A DNA stretch of 58,213 nucleotides from Bacillota bacterium (GCA_023511485.1 JAIMBH010000016.1:1-58213); one strand, 5' to 3'. Positions 16,269 to 25,514 are shown, numbered from the stretch's first letter. The notes: generated by a model from the sequence alone, not told the origin. Numbers and translations: made by a program.

Positions 16269-17204
16269 CTAGGAGCCATAGCTCAGTAGCTCAGAAATCG
16301 TAACAAGCTCGTACCCCCTTCTACGGAGGGCGTCTATTACTTTAGGGAGAGCTTCCGCGGTATGCCAGCCCCTTCCATTGGCGTTCATAACAATAATAGA
16401 CCCCCCGCGCGTACCTCTTTTTACGGTATATAGGATGTCATCCGCTGACGTGTTAAGGCTTAAGTCTTGTGTATGCACATCCCATCTAACCGGTATAAGC
16501 CCGCAGCTATCAGCGACTTGTAAAGCCTTTTGATTGGATATACCAAATGGAAACCTGAAATAAACCGGTGTTACCCCGGTAATAAATTTTATGCTTTCCT
16601 GTGCCTTTGTTATTTCAAAACTCATCTGGTCGGGTGTAAGTCCAGTAAAGAGCTTACCCGCATATGACATATTGCCTATCTCAAAAAGTTCGTTGTTGCT
16701 GATCGACCTGGCATCTTGAGAGTGTGACTCTGCCCATCTGCCGCCCATAAAGAAGGTCGCCTGTACTTTCTTATCTATTAATACGCGCAGGATGGTTTTA
16801 TCAAGGCCTGCTCTTTGACCTTGCCTCTCGTAGAGATTAAACGTTAAAGCAACCAGTTTAGATTCTCTGGGCCCGTGTTCGATTTCACTGGACACAACTG
16901 TTGAGGGGAAAGAGGTTTTTCCTTTTGTGTAACCCTTAGGCGAGGTTGAAGATGAATTCTTAGAGCCGCTACTCGCAATTGACTTGAGCTTAATTCGGTA
17001 TTTACCGTGGCTTGATTTACTCTCAGCAGCAAGCGTTGCAAGATTTCCTGGTCCTGCGCTAGCTGTGCGCATAGAGCTGTCCACACTCTGCTCGTGCGTT
17101 GGTTTATTCTTTCGGTGATCGAAAGTATAGGACGGTAGGGCTCCTATTAATAGCCCCAGACCAATGGTTACAAGAATCGCAATCACCTTATGTCCCTTAG
17201 CCAA
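16269..17204 (-). CDS. Secreted polysaccharide deacetylase-like protein with degenerate active site
   Basis: A 311-residue protein with an N-terminal membrane/signal segment (VIAILVTIGLGLLIGALPSY), a Ser/Lys-rich linker to about residue 105 and a C-terminal NodB-type domain. The domain is recognisable by ALTFN, ATFFMGGRWAE, PVYFRFPFG, ADDILYTVKRGTRGGSII and TAEALPKVIDALRRRGYELVTISEL. The metal and catalytic residues are lost: TFDDGP is TFNLYE, the HSxxH motif is NMSYAG, and the late LLHD is IVMN. It is probably a non-catalytic glycan-binding protein, comparable to Bacillus YlxY, which also departs from the NodB consensus. Confidence 0.82.
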   Translation of the reverse strand: MAKGHKVIAILVTIGLGLLIGALPSYTFDHRKNKPTHEQSVDSSMRTASAGPGNLATLAAESKSSHGKYRIKLKSIASSGSKNSSSTSPKGYTKGKTSFPSTVVSSEIEHGPRESKLVALTFNLYERQGQRAGLDKTILRVLIDKKVQATFFMGGRWAESHSQDARSISNNELFEIGNMSYAGKLFTGLTPDQMSFEITKAQESIKFITGVTPVYFRFPFGISNQKALQVADSCGLIPVRWDVHTQDLSLNTSADDILYTVKRGTRGGSIIVMNANGRGWHTAEALPKVIDALRRRGYELVTISELLSYGS

Positions 17205-17477
17205 CTATCCATCTCCCCCGAGTACAAGCATATATTTGCTTCGGTTGCTAAGCGATTAATATATAAGTACTAGTACTTAATACTAATCGCACATACCTTA
17301 TATTAGCAGTCTTTAGATTAACATGCCAGGGCAAACCAAATATTTTTCTTTGAGTGATCAACTATGTTCAGCCGCTAGGTGTTTATCCGCTGGGGTTTGA
17401 TGTGAAAGCAAAAGAAGTTACAGGACCTTATTAAGGTATGTTTACGGCAGCAATATAAATACCAGCTGTATCAAATA

Positions 17478-17506
17478 TGTACAAAATGCTGTTTATGAGG
17501 GATAAT
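17478..17506 (+). promoter_or_regulatory. Likely promoter of the cold-shock gene
   Basis: TGTACA (17478-17483), a 17-bp spacer, then GATAAT (17501-17506, five of six matches to the -10 consensus). Transcription would start near 17513 and give a ~110-nt leader. The remaining spacer 17205-17477 shows no gene. Confidence 0.5.
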
Positions 17507-17527
17507 GTAATGGTCCTAGTGATCGGG

Positions 17528-17620
17528 CCTCCTGCCAGATAATCATATCTTGGTAGTAAATTTTGTGCCTGTGCATGGGGATAGATTCAGGCGCATTTGT
17601 GTCGATTATCTGGAGGTGAA
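17528..17620 (+). promoter_or_regulatory. csp leader stem that sequesters the ribosome-binding site
   Basis: CCAGATAATC (17535-17544) pairs perfectly with GATTATCTGG (17604-17613); after one bulged G, CCT (17531-17533) pairs with AGG (17614-17616). The GGAGG Shine-Dalgarno sequence (17612-17616) is therefore fully inside a 13-bp helix. The loop contains a second 8-bp helix (17564-17571 with 17588-17595). Such a fold is expected to control translation of the cold-shock protein by temperature. Confidence 0.7.
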
Positions 17621-17622
17621 AC

Positions 17623-18000
17623 ATGGCTCAAGGAAAAGTAAAGTGGTTTAACAACGGAAAAGGCTTTGGCTTTATCGAACAAGACGAAGGGAAAGACCTT
17701 TTTGTTCACTTTAAATCGATTCAGGATTCCGGATTTAAGAGCCTCAATGAGGGCGATATAGTCGAGTATAGCATTGGTACCGGACCGAAGGGTGATATGG
17801 CGATTGATGTAAAAGTTATCGCTAGAGGCCCAGCATCGAGAGAAAAACGACCACAGGAACGCAAATATGCTCACGCCTATAGTAAGCCGCGAATCAACGA
17901 TAAGCCCTTTAACAATAGTCTCGAAGATCAGCTGAAGGCTCTTCGCAAAAGCAGTAAGGAGAATCAGCAGGATTTAGTCAACAGATTAAAACGCAGGTAA
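17623..18000 (+). CDS. Cold-shock domain protein with basic C-terminal extension
   Basis: Residues 1-66 form a cold-shock domain: GKVKWFNNGKGFGFIEQDEG contains RNP1 (KGFGFI) and DLFVHF is RNP2, the single-stranded nucleic acid binding surface. Typical CspA proteins stop near 70 residues; this one continues to 125 with a Lys/Arg-rich, probably disordered tail (SREKRPQERK, LVNRLKRR) likely to strengthen RNA binding. It is the only plus-strand gene between 424 and 25 kb, has its own promoter and a folded leader, and is followed by a strong hairpin. Likely an RNA chaperone. Confidence 0.93.
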   Translation: MAQGKVKWFNNGKGFGFIEQDEGKDLFVHFKSIQDSGFKSLNEGDIVEYSIGTGPKGDMAIDVKVIARGPASREKRPQERKYAHAYSKPRINDKPFNNSLEDQLKALRKSSKENQQDLVNRLKRR

Positions 18001-18015
18001 ATTAAGGGCTGCTCA

Positions 18016-18055
18016 CCAACTGGCAGACAGATACCTATTCCTGTTTGCCAGTTGG
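18016..18055 (+). repeat. Strong hairpin after the cold-shock gene
   Basis: CCAACTGGCA (18016-18025) pairs perfectly with TGCCAGTTGG (18046-18055), with a further CAG/CTG inside (18028-18030 with 18041-18043). No T-run follows on either strand. It may protect the csp mRNA 3' end or serve as a weak terminator. Confidence 0.55.
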
Positions 18056-18221
18056 ATATCAAGAGAGGGGCATTTCAAAGATAACCCAATCGCGGAAGGT
18101 GTGTATGGTTAAACGGTCTAGCTTTGGTTACGTTATGTAATCAATTCTCGACTTACTGCGGCAAGAAGATAAGAATTTTATTGTTTGACTTCTGCAGGCG
18201 GATTTTATTTACAGCTCACGG

Positions 18222-18719
18222 CTACCTGTAGTTTGTAAACTGCAGCGGTACACCGAAGTCATGTTCTCTGACGGCCCGGATGACTTTTTGCAGGTCATCT
18301 TTACTTTTGGCGCTAACTCTGACCTTGTCCCCTTCTATAGCGACCTGGACTTTAAATTTTAGGTTCTTTATGAATTTGTTGATTTCACGGCCTTTATCCG
18401 CATCGATGCCTTGGATGATATTAACTGTTTGGCGAAGGGTTCCACCGGATGCCGGTTCGGGTTTCTTATAATGAAGGGCTTTCAGGTCAATGCCCCGGCG
18501 CACCAGCTTGGTGTGAAGAACATCTTGCACGCTTCTTAGCTTGTAATCATCATCGGCCTCAATAGTGATCTGGCCTTCATTTTTGCTCCAGTAGACCTTG
18601 CTTTTAGAGTTCTTGAAGTCATACCTTGTCGATATTTCCTTGTTGGCTTGATTTATTGCGTTATCTATTTCTTGCAGATTTACGGTCGAAACTATATCAA
18701 ACGAGTTATCTTTTGCCAC
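18222..18719 (-). CDS. yajQ: YajQ family nucleotide-binding protein
   Basis: The 165-residue protein matches the YajQ/DUF520 family along its length (NSFDIVSTVNLQEIDNAINQ, STRYDFKNSKSKVYW, GIDLKALHYKKPEPASG, IQGIDADKGREINKFIKN). Members bind RNA or DNA, and in Xanthomonas cyclic di-GMP, acting as a transcription co-regulator; two cyclic-di-GMP enzymes are encoded later in this window, but a link is speculative. It starts at a GTG with GGAGG about 10 nt upstream, 17 bp after the rodZ-like gene. Confidence 0.93.
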   Translation of the reverse strand: MAKDNSFDIVSTVNLQEIDNAINQANKEISTRYDFKNSKSKVYWSKNEGQITIEADDDYKLRSVQDVLHTKLVRRGIDLKALHYKKPEPASGGTLRQTVNIIQGIDADKGREINKFIKNLKFKVQVAIEGDKVRVSAKSKDDLQKVIRAVREHDFGVPLQFTNYR

Positions 18720-18736
18720 TTGCTGCCAACCTCCGT

Positions 18737-19606
18737 TTATGGCTTTGTAGTCGTAGTCGTTTTGCTCGTGGTCTTTGCAGTTATCGTGGAAGATGTCTTT
18801 TCCGTTGACGAGCTGCCTCTAGTTGTAGTTGTTTTACCTGAGGTTTTATCTGCGGTAAACGTTTGGTCAAAAATACCATTAACAGTTTTGTAATCAGCGC
18901 TTGTAATCTTCTTCCCGTTGTAAATTATCTCGACGTTGGTTACATTCCCTATTCTTAAGCGAACACTTGAATCACCCTTAAACTGTTTAGTTTCTCCTTT
19001 ATGGATTATGCCTTCAAAGGCTTTCTTATCATCTACAAAAGCCTTAGTCCACGAACCCGTGTCGCCTATACCGGTTACTTTTATGATAACGTCAAGCTTG
19101 CCGTCATTAACGCCCAATTTTGCCGGCGCTTGAGTGGTTACTGTTGTGGCGGCTACTGTAGTTGGCACAGTCTTTTTGGTTTTTACTTCCTGGACGACCA
19201 TTTTCGGTTCTTTAGAGACGAATTGCTGATAGGCGCCCCAAACAATCAGTGAAATAAACAATACCGCTATTGCGCCTATGCCGACTGCAGGCTTAAACCA
19301 TGCGGGTCTTTTTTTGCTTTTGACCCTGATATTTGATGAGAGTGACGAGAGATCGCTTTCGTCTTTGTATGCGTAGAGACCGCGATACTGCTGGATGAGA
19401 GGTATGTGGTCGATTCCTAAATAATTCGCATAAGTCTTTATGAAACCTTGTGTGTATATACTGGACGGCAGGTTGTCGAAATCGTCTTTCTCTAAAGACT
19501 CTATGAACTTAGCTCTTATTTTTGTATCAAACTCGACCTCTTTAATGCTTTTTCCTGCCCTGTGTCGAGCTTCAGATAAAATATGCCCGATTGACTCATT
19601 GTACAT
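18737..19606 (-). CDS. RodZ/YmfM-like membrane protein with N-terminal helix-turn-helix
   Basis: Residues 1-75 are an HTH_25 (Cro/CI-like) domain (IGHILSEARHRAGKSIKEVE, YTQGFIKTYANYLGID). A transmembrane helix follows near 120 (AVGIGAIAVLFISLIVWGAY), then an external DUF4115 domain (KLDVIIKVTGIGDTGSW, LRIGNVTNVEIIYNGK) and a Thr/Ser-rich tail of about 25 residues. This is the architecture of RodZ, which links MreB to the cell-wall elongation machinery. An ATG with CGGAGG upstream is the start. It lies 104 bp after ftsK and in tandem with yajQ. Confidence 0.88.
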   Translation of the reverse strand: MYNESIGHILSEARHRAGKSIKEVEFDTKIRAKFIESLEKDDFDNLPSSIYTQGFIKTYANYLGIDHIPLIQQYRGLYAYKDESDLSSLSSNIRVKSKKRPAWFKPAVGIGAIAVLFISLIVWGAYQQFVSKEPKMVVQEVKTKKTVPTTVAATTVTTQAPAKLGVNDGKLDVIIKVTGIGDTGSWTKAFVDDKKAFEGIIHKGETKQFKGDSSVRLRIGNVTNVEIIYNGKKITSADYKTVNGIFDQTFTADKTSGKTTTTRGSSSTEKTSSTITAKTTSKTTTTTKP

Positions 19607-19709
19607 CGATTTACCTCCGCAGGTGAGCTTACAGTTGCATATTAGAGCAGAACTTAATTCTTAACTTAACATAATTACAATGATTTAAAAAGCACGCGCT
19701 TAAACGACC

Positions 19710-21920
19710 TTAGTTCTCCTCCTTTGCCATCAGCTCATCATATTCTTCAGGTGTAATCAGGACAGCCCTGGGTTTGCTCCCCTCATAAGACCCGACTATG
19801 CCTTTTGCTTCCATCATATCTATAAGCCGTGCGGCTCTTGAATATCCGAGGCGAAGCCTACGCTGAAGCATTGATACTGATGCCTGGCCCGCATTAACAA
19901 CAATTTTTACTGCGTCATCAAACATGGGGTCGTCGTAGTCAAAGCCGTATTGCGAACGTTTATCTTCAAAGATTTCTTGTCTGTATTCGGGCTTTGCCTG
20001 CTTTTTGCAGTAGGTTGTAACTAGTTCAATCTCCTGCTCGGTTACAAACGCTCCCTGAATACGAAGCGGCTTCGAATATACCGGCGTTGAGTAAAGCATG
20101 TCGCCCTTGCCGACCAATTTCTCGGCCCCAGGTGTATCCAGTATGACTCTCGAGTCGATTTGTGATGACACTGCAAAAGCTATGCGATGCGTTATATTCG
20201 CCTTAATAAGGCCAGTAATGATGTCAGTCGATGGTCTTTGCGTTGCAACTATCAGGTGTATTCCTACCGCTCGGGCAAGCTGTGCAATGCGGCATATTGC
20301 ATCTTCAACCTCCCCAGCAGCGACCATCATAAGATCTGCTAGCTCGTCGATAACTATTAGCATATAAGGCATAAGCGGAATTTCTTCACCTTTTTGCTTA
20401 CTTATTATTGCGTTATACTGGTCAATGTTTCGTGCACCGACTTCAGACAACACCTGGAACCTATCCTCCATCTCTCCCACAGCCCACATTAAGGCTGTTG
20501 CCGCCTGCTTAGGGTTGGTTATAACCGGTGTCACAAGATGCGGTATGTCGGCATAAAGGTTTAACTCGACTCTCTTCGGGTCGATAAGAATCATCTTTAC
20601 CTGGTCGGGCTTAGCACGCATCAGCATCGACATTAAGATGGTATTAACACAGACGCTTTTACCCGAGCCGGTGGCTCCTGCAATGAGAAGGTGCGGCATA
20701 TCACCGATATCTGCAAGTATAGGATTGCCAGAAATATCCTTGCCAATTCCTATAGTAAGAATGCTTTTCTGCTTTTGGAATTCCTCTGTATTTAATATAT
20801 CACCGAGCGTTACTATCTCACGATACTGGTTTGGTACTTCAATTCCAATTGCAGACTTACCTGGAATCGGAGCAAGTATGCGCACATCTGCAGTTGCCAA
20901 TGCAAGCGCGATGTCATCAGAGAGGTTAAGCACACTGTTGACCTTGACGCCTGAAGCGAGCTGCAGTTCATAACGGGTCACCGTTGGTCCTTTGATAACC
21001 TTAGTTACATGGGCATCAACTTCAAAGTCGCTTAAGACACGCTCGAGCGCCTGGCTATTTTCTTTAACTCCCTTATGGCTCTTTAGTCCACCGCTACCTG
21101 ATGTTCTCTTTAGCAGGTCTGTTGACGGCAAAAGGTATGTGGTCGCTCCCTCAAGTTCCTTATCTATGTCTATTTTAAGCTGTGTTGTAGGCTTGGTAAG
21201 CAAAGTATTGTCTACAATTACTGGGGCTTTTCGCTCCGGTTCCGGCTCGGGCCCCGGTTCCGGCTCGGGCTCGGATTCGTATTGATCCTCTTCCGAATTC
21301 GCCATGACCGGTGTTTTTATTTCTGTTCTTTTCTTTTTGCCAGTTTTTTTCTGACTAGCCTGCTGCTCACGCTTGATTCTTATCTTTTCATCGATCCTTG
21401 CTCCTGCTTCTTGTACCATTTCAGCCGCTGAGTTAATGAGGTTACCTATGGATATACCTGTAGCCATAACTATACCGATCAAGATAAGCGAGCTAAAAAT
21501 GATATATGCGCCAACATCGGCAAATAAGAAGCGTATAACGTAAGAAATGCCGGCTCCTAAGATACCTCCGTGCTCAAACAAACTTGGCTGTGCAAACTGC
21601 TTATCAAGCGGCACCCGTAAATGAATTATTGCGAGGAGGCTCAAAAAAGACAGCGCCCCCCCAATTGCCGTCATCTCGGATTTCATTTTGACCCTGCCGG
21701 TCATCAGAACAAGGCCGGCTGCAATCATACCGAACGGGACGAAGTAGCGCACAATGCCAAAGAGCCACATAAAGGTCTGTGCGAGCAGACGCCCAGCAAT
21801 CCCGGACGAACTGGAAAAGAGGCTAACAAGAACAAGTGCACCTACGGATATCATCGCTATGCCGTAGATTTCCTCAAGGTGTTCGGAATACTTCTGCGTC
21901 TGGTTTGTCGTTTTTGGCAC
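19710..21920 (-). CDS. ftsK: DNA translocase FtsK/SpoIIIE
   Basis: A 736-residue translocase that pumps chromosomal DNA through the closing septum. Four N-terminal membrane helices lie within residues ~20-170. A linker with an EPEPEPGPEPEPE run near 220 leads to the alpha-beta motor (Walker A GATGSGKSVCVN near 430; Walker B LIVIDELADLM) and a C-terminal gamma winged helix from ~665 (DDAVKIVVNAGQASVSMLQR) that reads KOPS-type sequences. A GTG start follows AGGTGA. It lies 8 bp after uppP. Confidence 0.96.
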   Translation of the reverse strand: MPKTTNQTQKYSEHLEEIYGIAMISVGALVLVSLFSSSSGIAGRLLAQTFMWLFGIVRYFVPFGMIAAGLVLMTGRVKMKSEMTAIGGALSFLSLLAIIHLRVPLDKQFAQPSLFEHGGILGAGISYVIRFLFADVGAYIIFSSLILIGIVMATGISIGNLINSAAEMVQEAGARIDEKIRIKREQQASQKKTGKKKRTEIKTPVMANSEEDQYESEPEPEPGPEPEPERKAPVIVDNTLLTKPTTQLKIDIDKELEGATTYLLPSTDLLKRTSGSGGLKSHKGVKENSQALERVLSDFEVDAHVTKVIKGPTVTRYELQLASGVKVNSVLNLSDDIALALATADVRILAPIPGKSAIGIEVPNQYREIVTLGDILNTEEFQKQKSILTIGIGKDISGNPILADIGDMPHLLIAGATGSGKSVCVNTILMSMLMRAKPDQVKMILIDPKRVELNLYADIPHLVTPVITNPKQAATALMWAVGEMEDRFQVLSEVGARNIDQYNAIISKQKGEEIPLMPYMLIVIDELADLMMVAAGEVEDAICRIAQLARAVGIHLIVATQRPSTDIITGLIKANITHRIAFAVSSQIDSRVILDTPGAEKLVGKGDMLYSTPVYSKPLRIQGAFVTEQEIELVTTYCKKQAKPEYRQEIFEDKRSQYGFDYDDPMFDDAVKIVVNAGQASVSMLQRRLRLGYSRAARLIDMMEAKGIVGSYEGSKPRAVLITPEEYDELMAKEEN

Positions 21921-21928
21921 GATTTCAC

Positions 21929-22759
21929 CTATCTTATAACTTTAAAAGCTGCTAAAACCAATGTTAACGTTCCGACAACAAAGCAATATAGGGCAAAAAC
22001 ATAAAGGCTATGTTTTTTAAGATAATCTATAAAGTACTTAATTGCCAAGTATCCGGTTACTGAGGCTGCGATAAATCCTGCGATAAGTATCATCGCACTG
22101 CTTATGTGCGACGTCGCATCCATGAGCCCCTTCATATCCTCAACTGCGCCTGCAATAATCGCCGGGATCGAGAGAAGGAACGAAAATCTTGCTGCCTCCT
22201 CCCTGGTAAGGCCCCTAAAAAGACCGGCCGCAATAGTACTGCCCGACCTTGAAATACCTGGCAGTATCGATAGACCCTGGGTAAAACCAATAAAAAGCAC
22301 ATCAGAAAGGCGCATGTCTTTAGCGGCGGCTTTTCTCTTTCCTAGCAATTCGCTAGAGATAAGCAAAACTCCTGTTACGAGCAGAAATATGCTTACCAGT
22401 ACCGGAGATTCAAGCGTATTCTCCAGAAGTTTTTTGATCAGAATATAGACGACTCCTGCAGGCAAGGTTCCAATAATTAAAAACCATGCAAGCCTCGCAT
22501 GGGGGTCATTTCCTAACTTGCGCGTGCCTATACTTTTGAATAGACCGATTATTAGCTTTTTAATATCCGAATAGAAGAAGGATAGAACTGCTAGCAATGT
22601 CCCCAGGTGGACGACTACGTAGAAGGATATGTTTTGCTCAGCACTTATATTCCAGCCAAGGTAGGATGGAAACAGGACCAGATGCGCTGAACTGCTAATC
22701 GGTAGGAACTCAGTAAGCCCCTGAACAATACCTAGAACTATCGCCTGTAATAAATTCAT
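21929..22759 (-). CDS. uppP: Undecaprenyl-diphosphatase (BacA type)
   Basis: UppP dephosphorylates undecaprenyl diphosphate, recycling the lipid carrier for peptidoglycan; it also gives bacitracin tolerance. The two signature blocks are complete: GLTEFLPISSSAHL near residue 14 (with the catalytic Glu) and LPGISRSGSTIAAG near 165. The 276 residues are mostly membrane helices, the usual size. AAAGGCGGC precedes the ATG. It stands 8 bp before ftsK, likely one unit. Confidence 0.96.
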   Translation of the reverse strand: MNLLQAIVLGIVQGLTEFLPISSSAHLVLFPSYLGWNISAEQNISFYVVVHLGTLLAVLSFFYSDIKKLIIGLFKSIGTRKLGNDPHARLAWFLIIGTLPAGVVYILIKKLLENTLESPVLVSIFLLVTGVLLISSELLGKRKAAAKDMRLSDVLFIGFTQGLSILPGISRSGSTIAAGLFRGLTREEAARFSFLLSIPAIIAGAVEDMKGLMDATSHISSAMILIAGFIAASVTGYLAIKYFIDYLKKHSLYVFALYCFVVGTLTLVLAAFKVIR

Positions 22760-22862
22760 TGCCGCCTTTCTGTTAGTCGATTGCTTTTACGGAGTGCAAA
22801 GGTGCCGAAGTCAAGAAATAAAATAGAATAGAAAGACATCGGCCCCTGGAATTTTGATGTAT

Positions 22863-24545
22863 TTAAATTTCTACGATAATTGGCATAATCATCGGTCTGC
22901 GCTTAATCTGATCATAAATGTAAGAACCTAAAGCTCTTCTTACGTCCGCTTTTAGCACTGCCCAGTCCGTTATTGAATCAGCAGCAGTTCTCTCTAGAGT
23001 TGAGACAACGTGCTCCCTTGCTCCATCCAATAGTTCGCCGGATTCTTTCACGTAAACAAAGCCGCGCGTTACTAGGTCAGGGCCGGTTACAAGCTGTCCT
23101 GTTTGTTTATCTATGGTTACAACGACAATTAAGATTCCATCGCTGGCCAGCTGCTGCCTGTCTCTTAAGACTATATCGCCTATGTCTCCAACGCCTAAGC
23201 CATCGACAAGGACGGCCCCAGCTGTTACCCGTTCCTTCATCTTGGCAGTGCCATTTCCGTCAAACTCGATGACATCTCCATTGCTTGCAATAAAGATATT
23301 GCTTTTTGGAATACCCAGATCAAGTGCAAGCGACGCATGGTGCTTGAGATGCCGGTACTCACCGTGGACCGGTATGAAATATTTGGGCTTAACTAAGTTG
23401 ATGAGCAACTTGAGCTCTTCTTGGGCACCATGCCCTGATACGTGGACGCCCGATATTGACTCGTAATAGACATCGGCTCCACACCTGAAAAGCCTATCTA
23501 TTGTCTGGAATATCGACTTTTCGTTGCCAGGCACGGCGCTTGCCGAGATGATAACGGTATCGCCTTCCTCAATGTCTATCCACTTATGCTCATGGTTTGC
23601 CATTCTGGCAAGGGCCGACAATGGTTCACCCTGACTGCCTGTTGAGAGTACGCAGATCTGTTTCGGTGCAAATTTCTTCATCTCAGCCGGATGAATCATG
23701 ATTTTCTTGGGAAGCCTTAAGTAGCCCAGCTCGGCAGCGATTTCGATGTTATTTGCCATGCTCTTTCCGGTAACGGCAACCTTGCGGCCAAATCTATGAG
23801 CGGTATCTATTACTTGCTGTATGCGGTGGATATGCGATGCAAAGCTTGCTACAACCACTCTTCCTTTTGCTCTTTCAAAAATCTTCCGAAGGTTTTCGCC
23901 TACCACTCGCTCTGATGGTGTGTAGCCTTCTGATTCTGCGTTTGTGCTATCGGATAGTAAAGCAAGTACTCCCTTTTCGCGGTAAGAGGATAGTTTATCA
24001 AACTCTATTACATTGCCATCTATCGGTGTCTGGTCTAACTTGAAGTCACCTGAGTGTATGATCAAACCAACCGGCGTATGAATTGCGAGACCAACTCCGT
24101 CAGGAATCGAGTGGCTCATCCGGAAAAATTCAAGCCTAAAACATCCGATGTTTACGGCGTTCTTCGGGTGTATCTCGATTAACCTGGTGCTTTTAGCAAG
24201 ATTAAATTCCTCGAGCTTGGGTTTTATGATTCCAAGGGTAAGGCGTGTTCCATAGACTTTGGTGTTTATCTCTTTTAATAGATAAGGCAGTGCACCGACA
24301 TGGTCCTCGTGACCATGCGTCAGGACTATGCCCCGCACCTTTTCTTTGTTCTTGCGTAAGTAGGAGAAGTCAGGTAAAACCAGGTCGATTCCGAGCATCT
24401 CGTCTTCGGGGAACATCAAGCCGGCGTCTATAACAAGTATGTCATCATCGGCCTCAACTACAAACATGTTCTTGCCGACTTCACCCAAACCGCCCAATGG
24501 AATCAGGCGGATCTTGGGTCTGTTGCTATGATTATTTTTAGCCAT
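22863..24545 (-). CDS. rnj: Ribonuclease J
   Basis: RNase J is a metallo-beta-lactamase/beta-CASP nuclease with 5'-3' exo- and endonuclease activity in mRNA decay and rRNA maturation. Motifs: THGHEDHVGALPYLL, HSGDFK, SDSTNAE, SGHGAQEELKLLINLVKPKYFIPVHGEYRHL is spread over the beta-CASP end, and a C-terminal domain completes ~560 residues. The frame opens at a GTG at 24575 without a ribosome-binding site; the ATG at 24545 begins MAKNNHSNRPKIRLIPLGG and is preferred, although AGGAG lies 14 nt away. dapB is upstream, as in many Gram-positive genomes. Confidence 0.95.
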   Translation of the reverse strand: MAKNNHSNRPKIRLIPLGGLGEVGKNMFVVEADDDILVIDAGLMFPEDEMLGIDLVLPDFSYLRKNKEKVRGIVLTHGHEDHVGALPYLLKEINTKVYGTRLTLGIIKPKLEEFNLAKSTRLIEIHPKNAVNIGCFRLEFFRMSHSIPDGVGLAIHTPVGLIIHSGDFKLDQTPIDGNVIEFDKLSSYREKGVLALLSDSTNAESEGYTPSERVVGENLRKIFERAKGRVVVASFASHIHRIQQVIDTAHRFGRKVAVTGKSMANNIEIAAELGYLRLPKKIMIHPAEMKKFAPKQICVLSTGSQGEPLSALARMANHEHKWIDIEEGDTVIISASAVPGNEKSIFQTIDRLFRCGADVYYESISGVHVSGHGAQEELKLLINLVKPKYFIPVHGEYRHLKHHASLALDLGIPKSNIFIASNGDVIEFDGNGTAKMKERVTAGAVLVDGLGVGDIGDIVLRDRQQLASDGILIVVVTIDKQTGQLVTGPDLVTRGFVYVKESGELLDGAREHVVSTLERTAADSITDWAVLKADVRRALGSYIYDQIKRRPMIMPIIVEI

Positions 24546-24578
24546 TCGGGCTGTAATCACTCCTAGAAAAATCACAAT

Positions 24579-24599
24579 AAATTAAATATCATTTAATTT
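24579..24599. repeat. AT-rich inverted repeat before rnj
   Basis: AAATTAAAT (24579-24587) and ATTTAATTT (24591-24599) form a perfect 9-bp palindrome with a 3-nt centre, about 35 bp before the preferred rnj ATG. It could be an operator or a leader hairpin. Further upstream, ACCGAG (24652-24657) and CTCGGT (24683-24688) can pair just after dapB, without a clear T-tract. Confidence 0.4.
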
Positions 24600-24728
24600 T
24601 CTCATAACGAGCGTGTACATATCAAGCAGAATAAAACACCAGGGATAAAGCACCGAGGTTTGGGCCAGTAAATGTGCCAATGCTCGGTAAGGGTCTGCAG
24701 AGGGTATTAAATTTTAAATCTAGCCAGG

Positions 24729-25514
24729 TTACAGATCCATAATTTTGTCCAAGCCAATGGTGACCCCCGGATACTCAGATACCGCTTTGATTGCCATGAG
24801 AACGCCGGGCATAAACGAAGTGCGGTCTATCGAATCGTGCCTTATAGATAAAGCCTGTCCTACTCCGCCGAAGATCACTTCTTGATGCGCTACAAAACCA
24901 GGCAGGCGGACACTGTGTATGTGGACATTATCATATTCTGCACCGAGTGCACCTTTGACAATTTCCCCTGATTTAACTTTTGGTGGTTTAATCTTTTGAG
25001 CGATTCTCTTTGCTGTTTCAAGCGATGTCCCAGAAGGCGCGTCTTTCTTCTGGTCGTGGTGAAGCTCAATTATCTCAGCACGGTTCATATACCTTGCTGC
25101 AATCTCGGCAAATTTCATCATAAGAACCGCACCGATAGCAAAATTTGCGGCAATTATTGCGTGCACGTTGTTTTCAGAGCAAAGCTTTTTTATCTCTGCC
25201 TTGTCGTCTTCTGTAAGCCCTGTTGTGCCGATTACGAGATGAATTCCTTTCCCTGCGGCAGCTCTTACGTTTTCCATAACCGCACCGGCATAGGTAAAAT
25301 CTACCATAACATCGGCTTTTGCCGTGGAGAGAGCTTTTTTCAAGCCCGTTATTTTAATTCCAATCGGAGACCTTCCTAATAGTTCGCCGATATCTTTTCC
25401 AACATCTGCAACATCTATTGCGCCGGCCAACTCGGTATCGGGATCGTCCAGTACCGCCTTACATATTTCTTTGCCCATCTTGCCGGCCGCACCTGCAACA
25501 AGAACCTTTATCAT
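24729..25514 (-). CDS. dapB: 4-hydroxy-tetrahydrodipicolinate reductase
   Basis: DapB reduces 4-hydroxy-tetrahydrodipicolinate with NAD(P)H in lysine/diaminopimelate synthesis. Motifs: nucleotide-binding GAAGKMGKEI at the N-terminus, DFTYAGAVMENV, IGTTGLTEDD, and the catalytic ELHHDQKKDAPSGTSLETA near residue 155. The 261-residue length is normal. It is transcribed divergently from marR across a 350-bp gap. Confidence 0.96.
   Translation of the reverse strand: MIKVLVAGAAGKMGKEICKAVLDDPDTELAGAIDVADVGKDIGELLGRSPIGIKITGLKKALSTAKADVMVDFTYAGAVMENVRAAAGKGIHLVIGTTGLTEDDKAEIKKLCSENNVHAIIAANFAIGAVLMMKFAEIAARYMNRAEIIELHHDQKKDAPSGTSLETAKRIAQKIKPPKVKSGEIVKGALGAEYDNVHIHSVRLPGFVAHQEVIFGGVGQALSIRHDSIDRTSFMPGVLMAIKAVSEYPGVTIGLDKIMDL

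Noticed and set aside
16275-16297. tRNA-like 5' sequence GGAGCCATAGCTCAGTAG
   Set aside because: It is the reverse complement of the last codons of the deacetylase-like gene, and no anticodon arm, T arm or acceptor 3' half follows.
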